Source: Lumbricus terrestris (taxonomy: Eukaryota; Annelida; Clitellata; Crassiclitellata; Lumbricidae). Taken from it: DNA of 64,000 nt. The position numbers were made by a program, and so were the translations under genes. The notes below the pieces were generated by a model that saw only the letters and a program-made list of their open reading frames with translations, did not search any database and was not told the origin of the DNA. Location of the stretch: assembly GCA_949752735.1 (NCBI GenBank), contig OX457047.1, positions 15,151,674 through 15,215,673 of the forward strand, in the 5' to 3' direction. Positions 11,655 through 23,347 of the stretch are shown here, piece after piece; positions within the stretch are counted from its first letter, which is position 1, and every line of letters begins with the position of its first letter.

Positions 11655-11761
11655 AGAATTGACGAAAGAAAGTGTGGAAAAACAACAGCAGACAATACAG
11701 ACAGACACTGTCCGTCTGTGTTTCTGCTGACGTTGTCCCCACTCTAACTTTCGTCAATTCT
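11655..11761. repeat. 107-bp imperfect palindrome, copy 7
   Basis: Duplicate of copy 5 at offset 3,295, with the GTGTGGAAAAAC left arm. Confidence 0.93.
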
Positions 11762-13453
11762 GAGTGACGAAGAAAGATAGAGAGAAAGATTGACAGCAGA
11801 AATCAAGGACTGAGAGAATTGACGAAAGAAACAATGGAAATCGACAGCAAAAACAACAAATACAGACAGTGATGACAAAGAAAAGGAAAGAAATACATCA
11901 GAAATCAAGGACTGAGAGAATTTACGAAAGCAAGAATGGAAATCGACAGCAGAAACAACAAATACAGACAGTGACGACAAAGAAAAGGAAAGAAATACAT
12001 CAGAAATCAAGAACTGAGAGAATTGACGAAAGAAAGAATGGAAATCGACAGCAGAAACAACAAATACAGACAGTGACGACAAAGAAAAGGAAAGAAATAC
12101 ATCAGAAATCAAGGACTGAGAGAATTGACGAAAGAAAGAATGGAAATCGACAGCAAAAAACCCAAATACAGACAGTGACGACAAAGAAAAGGAAAGAAAA
12201 ACAACAGAAATCAAGGACTGAGAGAATTGACGAAAGAAAGAATGGTGAAAACGACAGCAGAAATATCAGACACACAGTGACGACTTAACAAAGAGAAAGA
12301 GATACAGCAGAAATCAAGGACTGAGACTATTGACGAAAGAAAGAGTGGGAAAACAACAGCAGAAACAACAAATACAGACAGTGACGACAAAGAAAAGGAA
12401 AGAAATACATCAGAAATTAAGGACTGAGAGAATTGACGAAAGAAAGAATGGAAATCGACAGCAGAAACAACAAATACAGACAGTGACGACAAAGAAAAGG
12501 AAAGAAATACATCAGAAATTAAGGACTGAGAGAATTGACGAAAGAAAGAATGGAAATCGACAGCAGAAACTACAAATACAGACAGTGATGACAAAGGAAA
12601 GGAAAGAAATACATCAGATATCAAGGACTGAGAGAATTGACGAAAGAAAGAATGGAAATCGACAGCAGGAAACAACAAATACAGACAGTGACGACAAAGA
12701 AAAGGAAAGAAATACATCAGAAATCAAGAACTGAGAGAATTGACGAAAGAAAGAATGGAAATCGACAGCAGGAAACAACAAATACAGACAGTGACGACAA
12801 AGAAAAGGAAAGAAATACATCTGAAATCAAGCACTGAGAGAATTGACGAAAGAAAGAATGGAAATCGACAGCAGGAAACAACAAATACAGACAGTGACGA
12901 CAAAGAAAAGAAAAGAAATACATCAGAAATCAAGGACTGAGAGAATTGACGAAAGAAAGAATGGAAATCGACAGCAGGAAACAACAAATACAGACAGTGA
13001 CGACAAAGAAAAGGAAAGAAATACATCAGAAATCAAGGACTGAAAGAATTGACGAAAGAAAGAATGGAAATCGACAGCAAAAACAACAAATACAGACAGT
13101 GATGACAAAGAAAAGGAAAGAAATACATCAGAAATCAAGGACTGAGAGAATTGACGAAAGAAAGAATGGAAATCGACAGCAGAAACAACAAATACAGACA
13201 GTGACGACAAAGAAAAGGAAAGAAATACATCAGAAATCAAGGACTGAGAGAATTGACGAAAGAAAGAATGGTGAAAACGACAGCAGAAATATCAGACACA
13301 CAGTGACGACTTAACAAAGAGAAAGAGATACAGCAGAAATCAAGGACTGAGACTATTGACGAAAGAAAGAGTGGGAAAACAACAGCAGAAACATCAGACA
13401 GACAGTGACGACAACAGAAAGAGAAAGAAACACAGCAGAAATCAAGGACTGAG

Positions 13454-13560
13454 AGAATTGACGAAAGAAAGTGTGGAAAAACAACAGCAGACAATACAGA
13501 CAGACACTGTCCGTCTGTGTTTCTGCTGACGTTGTCCCCACTCTAACTTTCGTCAATTCT
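13454..13560. repeat. 107-bp imperfect palindrome, copy 8
   Basis: GTGTGGAAAAAC left arm, preceded by the TGACTTAACAAAG-type and ACACAGCAG-type monomers. Confidence 0.93.
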
Positions 13561-13667
13561 GAGTGACGAAGAAAGATAGAGAGAAAGATTGACAGCAGAA
13601 ATCAAGGACTGACAGAATTGACGAAAGAAACAATGGAAATCGACAGCAAAAACAACAAATACAGACA

Positions 13668-14597
13668 GTGATGACAAAGAAAAGGAAAAAAATACATCAG
13701 AAATCAAGGACTGAGAGAATTGACAAAAGCAAGAATGGAAATCGACAGCAGAAACCACAAATACAGACAGTGACGACAAAGAAAAGGAAAGAAATACATC
13801 AGAAATCAAGGACTGAGAGAATTGACGAAAGAAAGAATGGAAATCGACAGCAGAAACAACAAATACAGACAGTGACGACAAAGAAAAGGAAAGAAATACA
13901 TCAGAAATCAAGGACTGAGAGAATTGACGAAAGAAAGAATGGAAATCGACAGCAAAAACAACAAATACAGACAGTGACGACAAAGAAAAGGAAAGAAATA
14001 CATCAGAAATCAAGGACTGAGAGAATTGACGAAAGAAAGAATGGAAATCGACAGCAGAAACAACAAATACAGACAGTGACGACAAAGAAAAGGAAAGAAA
14101 TACATCAGAAATCAAGGACTGAGAGAATTGACGAAAGAAAGAATGGAAATCGACAGCAGAAACAACAAATACAGACAGTGACGACAAAGAAAAGGAAAGA
14201 AATACATCAGAAATCAAGGACTGAGAGAATTGACGAAAGAAAGAATGGAAATCGACAGCAAAAACAACAAATACAGACAGTGACGACAAAGAAAAGGAAA
14301 GAAATACATCAGAAATCAAGGACTGAGAGAATTGACGAAAGAAAGAATGGAAATCGACAGCAGAAACAACAAATACAGACAGTGACGACAAAGAAAAGGA
14401 AAGAAATACATCAGAAATCAAGGACTGAGAGAATTGACGAAAGAAAGAATGGAAATCGACAGCAAAAAACCCAAATACAGACAGTGACGACAAAGAAAAG
14501 GAAAGAAAAACAACAGAAATCAAGGACTGAGAGAATTGACGAAAGAAAGAATGGTGAAAACGACAGCAGAAATATCAGACACACAGTGACGACTTAA
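13668..14597. repeat. Homogeneous run of about nine 102-bp monomers
   Basis: Successive monomers keep exact 102-bp spacing, so one frame stays open for 309 codons on the plus strand and 326 on the minus strand over nearly the same bases, each with a 34-residue period. Substitutions between adjacent units are few (for example AGCAAAAACAAC against AGCAGAAACAAC). This reflects a monomer length divisible by three; I do not call a gene. The sister run lies at 15,977-16,900. Confidence 0.9.
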
Positions 14598-15762
14598 CAA
14601 AGAGAAAGAGATACAGCAGAAATCAAGGACTGAGACTATTGACGAAAGAAAGAGTGGGAAAACAACAGCAGAAACAACAAATACAGACAGTGACGACAAA
14701 GAAAAGGAAAGAAATACATCAGAAATTAAGGACTGAGAGAATTGACGAAAGAAAGAATGGAAATCGACAGCAGAAACAACAAATACAGACAGTGACGACA
14801 AAGAAAAGGAAAGAAATACATCAGAAATTAAGGACTGAGAGAATTGACGAAAGAAAGAATGGAAATCGACAGCAGAAACTACAAATACAGACAGTGATGA
14901 CAAAGGAAAGGAAAGAAATACATCAGATATCAAGGACTGAGAGAATTGACGAAAGAAAGAATGGAAATCGACAGCAGGAAACAACAAATACAGACAGTGA
15001 CGACAAAGAAAAGGAAAGAAATACATCAGAAATCAAGAACTGAGAGAATTGACGAAAGAAAGAATGGAAATCGACAGCAGGAAACAACAAATACAGACAG
15101 TGACGACAAAGAAAAGGAAAGAAATACATCTGAAATCAAGCACTGAGAGAATTGACGAAAGAAAGAATGGAAATCGACAGCAGGAAACAACAAATACAGA
15201 CAGTGACGACAAAGAAAAGAAAAGAAATACATCAGAAATCAAGGACTGAGAGAATTGACGAAAGAAAGAATGGAAATCGACAGCAGGAAACAACAAATAC
15301 AGACAGTGACGACAAAGAAAAGGAAAGAAATACATCAGAAATCAAGGACTGAAAGAATTGACGAAAGAAAGAATGGAAATCGACAGCAAAAACAACAAAT
15401 ACAGACAGTGATGACAAAGAAAAGGAAAGAAATACATCAGAAATCAAGGACTGAGAGAATTGACGAAAGAAAGAATGGAAATCGACAGCAGAAACAACAA
15501 ATACAGACAGTGACGACAAAGAAAAGGAAAGAAATACATCAGAAATCAAGGACTGAGAGAATTGACGAAAGAAAGAATGGTGAAAACGACAGCAGAAATA
15601 TCAGACACACAGTGACGACTTAACAAAGAGAAAGAGATACAGCAGAAATCAAGGACTGAGACTATTGACGAAAGAAAGAGTGGGAAAACAACAGCAGAAA
15701 CATCAGACAGACAGTGACGACAACAGAAAGAGAAAGAAACACAGCAGAAATCAAGGACTGAG

Positions 15763-15869
15763 AGAATTGACGAAAGAAAGTGTGGAAAAACAACAGCAGA
15801 CAATACAGACAGACACTGTCCGTCTGTGTTTCTGCTGACGTTGTCCCCACTCTAACTTTCGTCAATTCT
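15763..15869. repeat. 107-bp imperfect palindrome, copy 9
   Basis: Duplicate of copy 8 at offset 2,309. Confidence 0.93.
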
Positions 15870-15976
15870 GAGTGACGAAGAAAGATAGAGAGAAAGATTG
15901 ACAGCAGAAATCAAGGACTGACAGAATTGACGAAAGAAACAATGGAAATCGACAGCAAAAACAACAAATACAGACA

Positions 15977-16900
15977 GTGATGACAAAGAAAAGGAAAAAA
16001 ATACATCAGAAATCAAGGACTGAGAGAATTGACAAAAGCAAGAATGGAAATCGACAGCAGAAACCACAAATACAGACAGTGACGACAAAGAAAAGGAAAG
16101 AAATACATCAGAAATCAAGGACTGAGAGAATTGACGAAAGAAAGAATGGAAATCGACAGCAGAAACAACAAATACAGACAGTGACGACAAAGAAAAGGAA
16201 AGAAATACATCAGAAATCAAGGACTGAGAGAATTGACGAAAGAAAGAATGGAAATCGACAGCAAAAACAACAAATACAGACAGTGACGACAAAGAAAAGG
16301 AAAGAAATACATCAGAAATCAAGGACTGAGAGAATTGACGAAAGAAAGAATGGAAATCGACAGCAGAAACAACAAATACAGACAGTGACGACAAAGAAAA
16401 GGAAAGAAATACATCAGAAATCAAGGACTGAGAGAATTGACGAAAGAAAGAATGGAAATCGACAGCAGAAACAACAAATACAGACAGTGACGACAAAGAA
16501 AAGGAAAGAAATACATCAGAAATCAAGGACTGAGAGAATTGACGAAAGAAAGAATGGAAATCGACAGCAAAAACAACAAATACAGACAGTGACGACAAAG
16601 AAAAGGAAAGAAATACATCAGAAATCAAGGACTGAGAGAATTGACGAAAGAAAGAATGGAAATCGACAGCAGAAACAACAAATACAGACAGTGACGACAA
16701 AGAAAAGGAAAGAAATACATCAGAAATCAAAGACTGAGAGAATTGACGAAAGAAAGAATGGAAATCGACAGCAGAAACAACAAATACAGACAGTGACGAC
16801 AAAGAAAAGGAAAGAAATACATCAGAAATCAAGGACTGAGAGAATTGACGAAAGAAAGAGTGGTGAAAACGACAGCAGAAACAACAAATACAGACAGTGA
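15977..16900. repeat. Second homogeneous run of 102-bp monomers
   Basis: Copy of the run at 13,668-14,597 shifted by 2,309 bp, with about nine units in register. Its distal end continues into ordinary monomers (GAAATCAAAGACTG at about 16,725) and then into a 104-type monomer with GTGGTGAAAACG. Confidence 0.88.
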
Positions 16901-17322
16901 CGACAAAGAAAAGGAAAGAAATACATCAGAAATCAAGGACTGAGAGAATTGACGAAAGAAAGAATGGAAATCGACAGCAGGAAACAACAAATACAGACAG
17001 TGACGACAAAGAAAAAGGAAGAAATACATCAGAAATCAAGGACTGAGAGAATTGACGAAAGAAAGAATGGAAATCGACAGCAGGAAACAACAAATACAGA
17101 CAGTGACGACAAAGAAAAGAAATACATCAGAAATCAAGCACTGAGAGAATTGACGAAAGGAAGAATGGAAATCGACAGCAGAAACAACAAATACAGACAG
17201 TGATGACAAAGAAAAGGAAAGAAATACATCAGAAATCAAGGACTGAGAGAATTGACGAAAGAAAGAGTGGTGAAAACGACAAACAGAAAGAGAAAGAAAT
17301 ACAGGAGAAATCAAGGACTGAG

Positions 17323-17429
17323 AGAATTGACGAAAGAAAGTGTGGGAAAAGAACAGCAGACAATACAGACAGACACTGTCCGTCTGTGTTTCTGCTGACG
17401 TTGTCCCCACTCTAACTTTCGTCAATTCT
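17323..17429. repeat. 107-bp imperfect palindrome, copy 10
   Basis: Left arm reads GGGAAAAGAACAGC, a private change. The preceding monomer is shortened (GACAAACAGAAAGAG then TACAGGAG), and the linker has AAAGTTTGACAG. Confidence 0.93.
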
Positions 17430-20400
17430 GAGTGACGAAGAAAGATAGAGAGAAAGTTTGACAGCAGAAATCAAGGACTGAGAGATTTGACGAAAGAAAG
17501 AATGGTGAAAACGACAGCAGAAACAACAAACACAAACCGTAACGACAAAGAAAAGATAAGAAATACATCAGAAATCAAGGACTGAGAGAATTGACGAAAG
17601 AAAGAATGGAAATCGACAGCAGAAACAACAAACATAGACAGTGACGACAAAGAAAAGGAAAGAAATACATCAGAAATCAAGGACTGAGAGAATTGACGAA
17701 AGAAAGAGTGGTGAAAACGACAGCTGAAACAACAAACACAGACCGTAACGACAAAGAAAAGATAAGAAATACATCGGAAATCAAGGACTGAGAGAATTGA
17801 CGAAAGAAAGAATGGAAATCGACAGCAGAAACAGCAAATACAGACAGTGACGACAAAGAAAAGGAAAGAAAAATATCAGAAATCAAGGACTGAGAGAATT
17901 GACGAAAGCAAGAATGGAAATCGACAGCAGAAACAACAAATACAGACAGTGACGGCAAAGAAAAGGAAAGAAATACATCAGAAATCAAGGACTGAGAGAA
18001 TTGACGAAAGAAAGAATGGAAATCGACAGCAGGAAACAACAAATACAGACAGTGACGACAAAGAAAAGGAAAGAAATACATCAGAAATCAAGGACTGAGA
18101 GAATTGACGAAAGAAAGAATGGAAATCGACAGCAGAAACAACAAATACAGACAGTGATGACAAAGAAAAGGAAAGAAATACATCAGAATTCAAGGACTGA
18201 GAGAATTGACGAAAGAAAGAGTGGTGAAAACGACAGCAGAAACAACAAACGCAGACCGTAACGACAAAGAAAAGATAAGAAATACATCGGAAATCAAGGA
18301 CTGAGAGAATTGACGAAAGAAAGAAAGGAAATCGACAGCAGAAACAGCAAATACAGACAGTGACGGCAAAGAAAAGGAAAGAAAGACATCAGAAATCAAG
18401 GACTGAGAGAATTGACGAAAGCAAGAATGGAAATCGACAGCAGAAACAACAAATACAGACAGTGACGACAAAGAAAAGGAAAGAAATACATCAGAAATCA
18501 AGGACTGAGAGAATTGACGAAAGAAAGAATGGAAATCGACAGCAGGAAACAACAAATACAGACAGTGACGACAAAGAAAAAAGAAGAAATACATCAGAAA
18601 TCAAGGACTGAGAGAATTGACGAAAGAAAAAATGGAAATCGACAGCAGAAACAACAAAATTAATACAGACAGTGACGACAAAGAAAAGGAAAGAAATACA
18701 TCAGAAATCAAGGACTGAGAGAATTGACGAAAGAAAGAATGGAAATCGACAGCAGAAACAACAAATACAGACAGTGACGACAAAGAAAAGGAAAGAAATA
18801 CATCAGAAATCAAGGACTGAGAGAATTGACGAAAGAAAGAATGGAAATCGACAGCAGAAACAACAAATACAGACAGTGACGACAAAGAAAAGGAAAGAAA
18901 TACATCAGAAATCAAGGACTGAGAGAATTGACGAAAGAAAGAATGGAAATCGACAGCAGGAAACAACAAATACAGACAGTGACGACAAAGAAAAAGGAAA
19001 GAAATACATCAGAAATCAAGGACTGAGAGAATTGACGAAAGAAAGAATGGAAATCGACAGCAGAAACAACAAATACAGACAGTGACGACAAAGAAAAGGA
19101 AAGAAATACATCAGAAATCAAGAACTGAGAGAATTGACGAAAGAAAGAGTGGTGAAAACGACAAAAGAAACAGCAAACACAAACCGTAACGACAAAGAAA
19201 AGATAAGAAATACATCAGAAATCAAGGACTGAGAGAATTGACGAAAGAAAGAATGGAAATCAACAGCAGGAAACAACAAATACAGGCAGTGATGACAAAG
19301 AAAAAAAAAATACATCCGAAATCAAGGACTGAGAGAAATGACGAAAGAAAGAATGGAAATCGACAGCAGGAAACAACAAATACAGACAGTGACGACAAAG
19401 AAAAAGGAAGAAATACATCAGAAATCAAGGACTGAGAGAATTGGCGAAAGAAAGAATGGAAATCGACAGCAGGAAACAACAAATCCAGACAGTGACGACA
19501 ACAGAAAGAGAAAGAAATACAGGAGAAATCAAGGACTGAGAGAATTGACGAAAGAATGAATGGAAATCGACAGCAGAAACAACAAAATTAATACAGACAG
19601 TGACGACAAAGAAAAGGAAAGAAATACATCAGAAATCAAGGACTGAGAGAATTGACGAAAGAAAGAATGGAAATCGACAGCAGAAACAACAAATACAGAC
19701 AGTGACGACAAAGAAAAGGAAAGAAATACATCAGAAATCAAGGACTGAGAGAATTGACGAAAGAAAGAATTGTGAAAACGACAGCAGAAATATCAGACAG
19801 ACAGTGACGACTTAACAAAGAGAAAGATTGACAGCAGAAATCAAGGACTGAGAGAATTGACGAAAGAAAGAATGGAAATCGACAGCAGAAACAACAAACA
19901 TAGACAGTGACGACAAAGAAAAGGAAAGAAATACATCAGAAATCAAGGACTGAGAGAATTGACGAAAGAAAGAGTGGTGAAAACGACAGCAGAAACAACA
20001 AACATAGACCGTAACGACAAAGAAAAGATAAGAAATACATCGGAAATCAAGGACTGAGAGAATTGACGAAAGAAAGAAAGAAAATCGACAGCAGAAACAG
20101 CAAATACAGACAGTGACGACAAAGAAAAGGAAAGAAAGACATCAGAAATCAAGGACTGAGAGAATTGACGAAAGCAAGAATGGAAATCGACAGCAGAAAC
20201 AACAAATACAGACAGTGACGACAAAGAAAAGGAAAGAAATACATCAGAAATCAAGGACTGAGAGAATTGACGAAAGAAAGAATGGAAATCGACAGCAGGA
20301 AACAACAAATACAGACAGTGACGACAAAGAAAAGGAAAGAAATACATCAGAAATCAAGGACTGAGAGAATTGACGAAAGAAAGAATGGAAATCGACAGCA

Positions 20401-21978
20401 GAAACAACAAATACAGACAGTGATGACAAAGAAAAGGAAAGAAATACATCAGAATTCAAGGACTGAGAGAATTGACGAAAGAAAGAGTGGTGAAAACGAC
20501 AGCAGGAACAACAAACGCAGACCGTAACGACAAAGAAAAGATAAGAAATACATCGGAAATCAAGGACTGAGAGAATTGACGAAAGAAAGAAAGGAAATCG
20601 ACAGCAGAAGCAGCAAATACAGACAGTGACGGCAAAGAAAAGGAAAGAAAGACATCAGAAATCAAGGACTGAGAGAATTGACGAAAGCAAGAATGGAAAT
20701 CGACAGCAGAAACAACAAATACAGACAGTGACGACAAAGAAAAGGAAAGAAATACATCAGAAATCAAGGACTGAGAGAATTGACGAAAGAAAGATTGGAA
20801 ATCGACAGCAGAAACATCAAATACAGACAGTGACGACAAAGAAAAGGAAAGAAATACATCAGAAATCAAGGACTGAGAGAATTGATGAAAGAAAGAATGG
20901 AAATCGACAGCAGGAAACAACAAATACAGACAGTGACGACAAAGAAAAAGGAAGAAATACATCAGAATTCAAGGACTAAGAGAACTGACGAAAGAAAGAA
21001 TGGAAATCGACAGCAGGAAACAACAAATACAGACAGTGAAGACAAAGAAAAAGGAAAGAAATACATCAGAAATCAAGGACTGAGAGAATTGACGAAAGAA
21101 AGAATGGAAATCGACAGCAGAAACAACAAATACAGACAGTGACGACAAAGAAAAGGAAAGAAATACATCAGAAATCAAGGACTGAGAGAATTGACGAAAG
21201 AAAGAATGGAAATCGACAGCAGGAAACAACAAATACAGACAGTGACGACAAAGAAAAGGAAAGAAATACAACAGAAATCAAGGACTGAGAGAATTGACGA
21301 AAGAAAGAATGGAAATCGACAGCAGAAACTACAAATACAGACAGTGACGACAAAGAAAAGACAAGAAATACATCAGAAATCAAGGACTGAGAGAATTGAC
21401 GAAAGAAAGAATGGAAATCGACAGCAAAAACAACAAATACAGACAGTGACGACAAAGAAAAGGAAAGAAATACATCAGAAATCAAGGACTGAGAGAATTG
21501 ACGAAAGAAAGAATGGAAATCGACAGCAGAAACAACAACTACAGACAGTGACGACAAAGAAAAGTAAAGAAATACATCAGAAATTAAGGACTGAGAGAAT
21601 TGACGAAAGAAACAATGGAAATCAACAGCAGGAAACAACAAATACAGACAGTGATGACAAAGAAAAGGAAAGAAATACATCCGAAATAAAGGACTGAGAG
21701 AATTTACGAAAGAAAGAATGGAAATCGACAGCAGGAAACAACAAATACAGACAGTGACGACAAAGAAAAAGGAAGAAATACATCAGAAATCAAGGACTGA
21801 GAGAATTGACGAAAGAAAGAATGGAAATCGACAGCAGAAACTACAAATACAGACAGTGATGACAAAGAAAAGGAAAGAAATACATCAGAAATCAAGGACT
21901 GAGAGAATTGACGAAAGAAAGAGTGGTGAAAACGACAAACAGAAAGAGAAAGAAATACAGGAGAAATCAAGGACTGAG

Positions 21979-22085
21979 AGAATTGACGAAAGAAAGTGTG
22001 GGAAAACAACAGCAGACAATACAGACAGACACTGTCCGTCTGTGTTTCTGCTGACGTTGTCCCCACTCTAACTTTCGTCAATTCT
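21979..22085. repeat. 107-bp imperfect palindrome, copy 11
   Basis: CTGTCCG centre, preceded by the shortened GACAAACAGAAAGAG monomer; linker AAAGATTGACAG. Confidence 0.93.
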
Positions 22086-23240
22086 GAGTGACGAAGAAAG
22101 ATAGAGAGAAAGATTGACAGCAGAAATCAAGGACTGAGAGAATTGACGAAAGAAAGAATGGAAATCGGCAGCAAAAACAACAAATACAGACATTGACGAC
22201 AAAGAAAAGGAAAGAAATACATCAGAAATCAAGGACTGAGAGAATTGACGAAAGAAAGAATGGAAATCGACAGCAGAAACAACAAACATAGACAGTGACG
22301 ACAAAAAAAAGGAAAGAAATACATCAGAAATCAAGGACTGAGAGAATTGACGAAAGAAAGAGTGGTGAAAACGACAGCAGAAACAACAAACACAGACCGT
22401 AAGGACAAAGAAAAGATAAGAAATACATCGGAAATCAAGGACTGAGAGAATTGATGAAAGAAAGAATGGAAATCGACAGCAGAAACAGCAAATACAGACA
22501 GTGACGACAAAGAAAAGGAAAGAAAGATATCAGAAATCAAGGACTGGGAGAATTGACGAAAGCAAGAATGGAAATCGACAGCAGAAACAACAAATACAGA
22601 CAGTGATGACAAAGAAAAGGAAAGAAATACATCAGAAATCAAGGACTGAGAGAATTGACGAAAGAAAGAATGGAAATCGACAGCAGGAAACAACAAATAC
22701 AGACAGTGACGACAAAGAAAAGGAAAGAAATACATCAGAAATCAAGGACTGAGAGAATTGACGAAAGCAAGAATGGAAATCGACAGCAGGAAACAACAAA
22801 TACAGACAGTGACGACAAAGAAAAGGAAAGAAATACATCAGAAATCAAGGACTGAGAGAATTGACGAAAGAAAGAATGGAAATCGACAGCAGAAACAACA
22901 AATACAGACAGTGATGACAAAGAAAAGGAAAGAAATACATCAGAATTCAAGAACTGACAGAATTGACGAAAGAAAGAGTGGTGAAAACGACAGCAGAAAC
23001 AACAAATACAGACAGTGACGACAAAGAAAAGGAAAGAAATACATCAGAAATTAAGGACTGAGAGAATTGACGAAAGAAAGAAGGGAAATCAACAGCAGGA
23101 AACAACAAATACAGACAGTGATGACAAAGAAAAGGAAAGAAATACATCAGAAATCAAGGACTGAGAGAATTGACGAAAGAAAGAGTGGTGAAAACGACAA
23201 ACAGAAAGAGAAAGAAATACAGGAGAAATCAAGGACTGAG

Positions 23241-23347
23241 AGAATTGACGAAAGAAAGTGTGGGAAAACAACAGCAGACAATACAGACAGACACTGTCCG
23301 TCTGTGTTTCTGCTGACGTTGTCCCCACTCTAACTTTCGTCAATTCT
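23241..23347. repeat. 107-bp imperfect palindrome, copy 12
   Basis: As copy 11 but with the AAAGTTTGACAG linker shared with copy 10. Confidence 0.93.

Larger units (their letters stand above)
5675..12210. repeat. Satellite array, block 2
   Basis: Continuation of the left array after the insertion. Bases from 5677 match 721 onward, with one 103-bp monomer (about 1286-1388 of the first copy) missing here. From about 6.85 to 9.43 kb the sequence is repeated at 10.15-12.73 kb with a constant offset of 3,295 bp, including matching palindromes at 7068/10363 and 8360/11655. No gene is seen. Confidence 0.95.
12211..16832. repeat. 2,309-bp satellite block, two tandem copies
   Basis: Sequence from about 12,211 to 14,520 recurs at 14,520 to about 16,830 with a constant 2,309-bp offset, including rare variants such as TCTGAAATCAAGCACTG at about 12,820 and 15,129 and the palindromes at 13454 and 15763. 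Each copy contains about nine successive monomers of exactly 102 bp, the most homogeneous stretch in the window. The last part of copy 2 differs, using standard monomers where copy 1 has AAAAAACCCAAATAC and AAAACAACAG variants. Confidence 0.92.

Noticed and set aside
13454..13560. Palindromes as isolated sequencing fold-back artefacts
   Set aside because: Nineteen copies share identical breakpoints and a common linker but carry different private substitutions, so they are inherited units. Read-level confirmation would still be useful.
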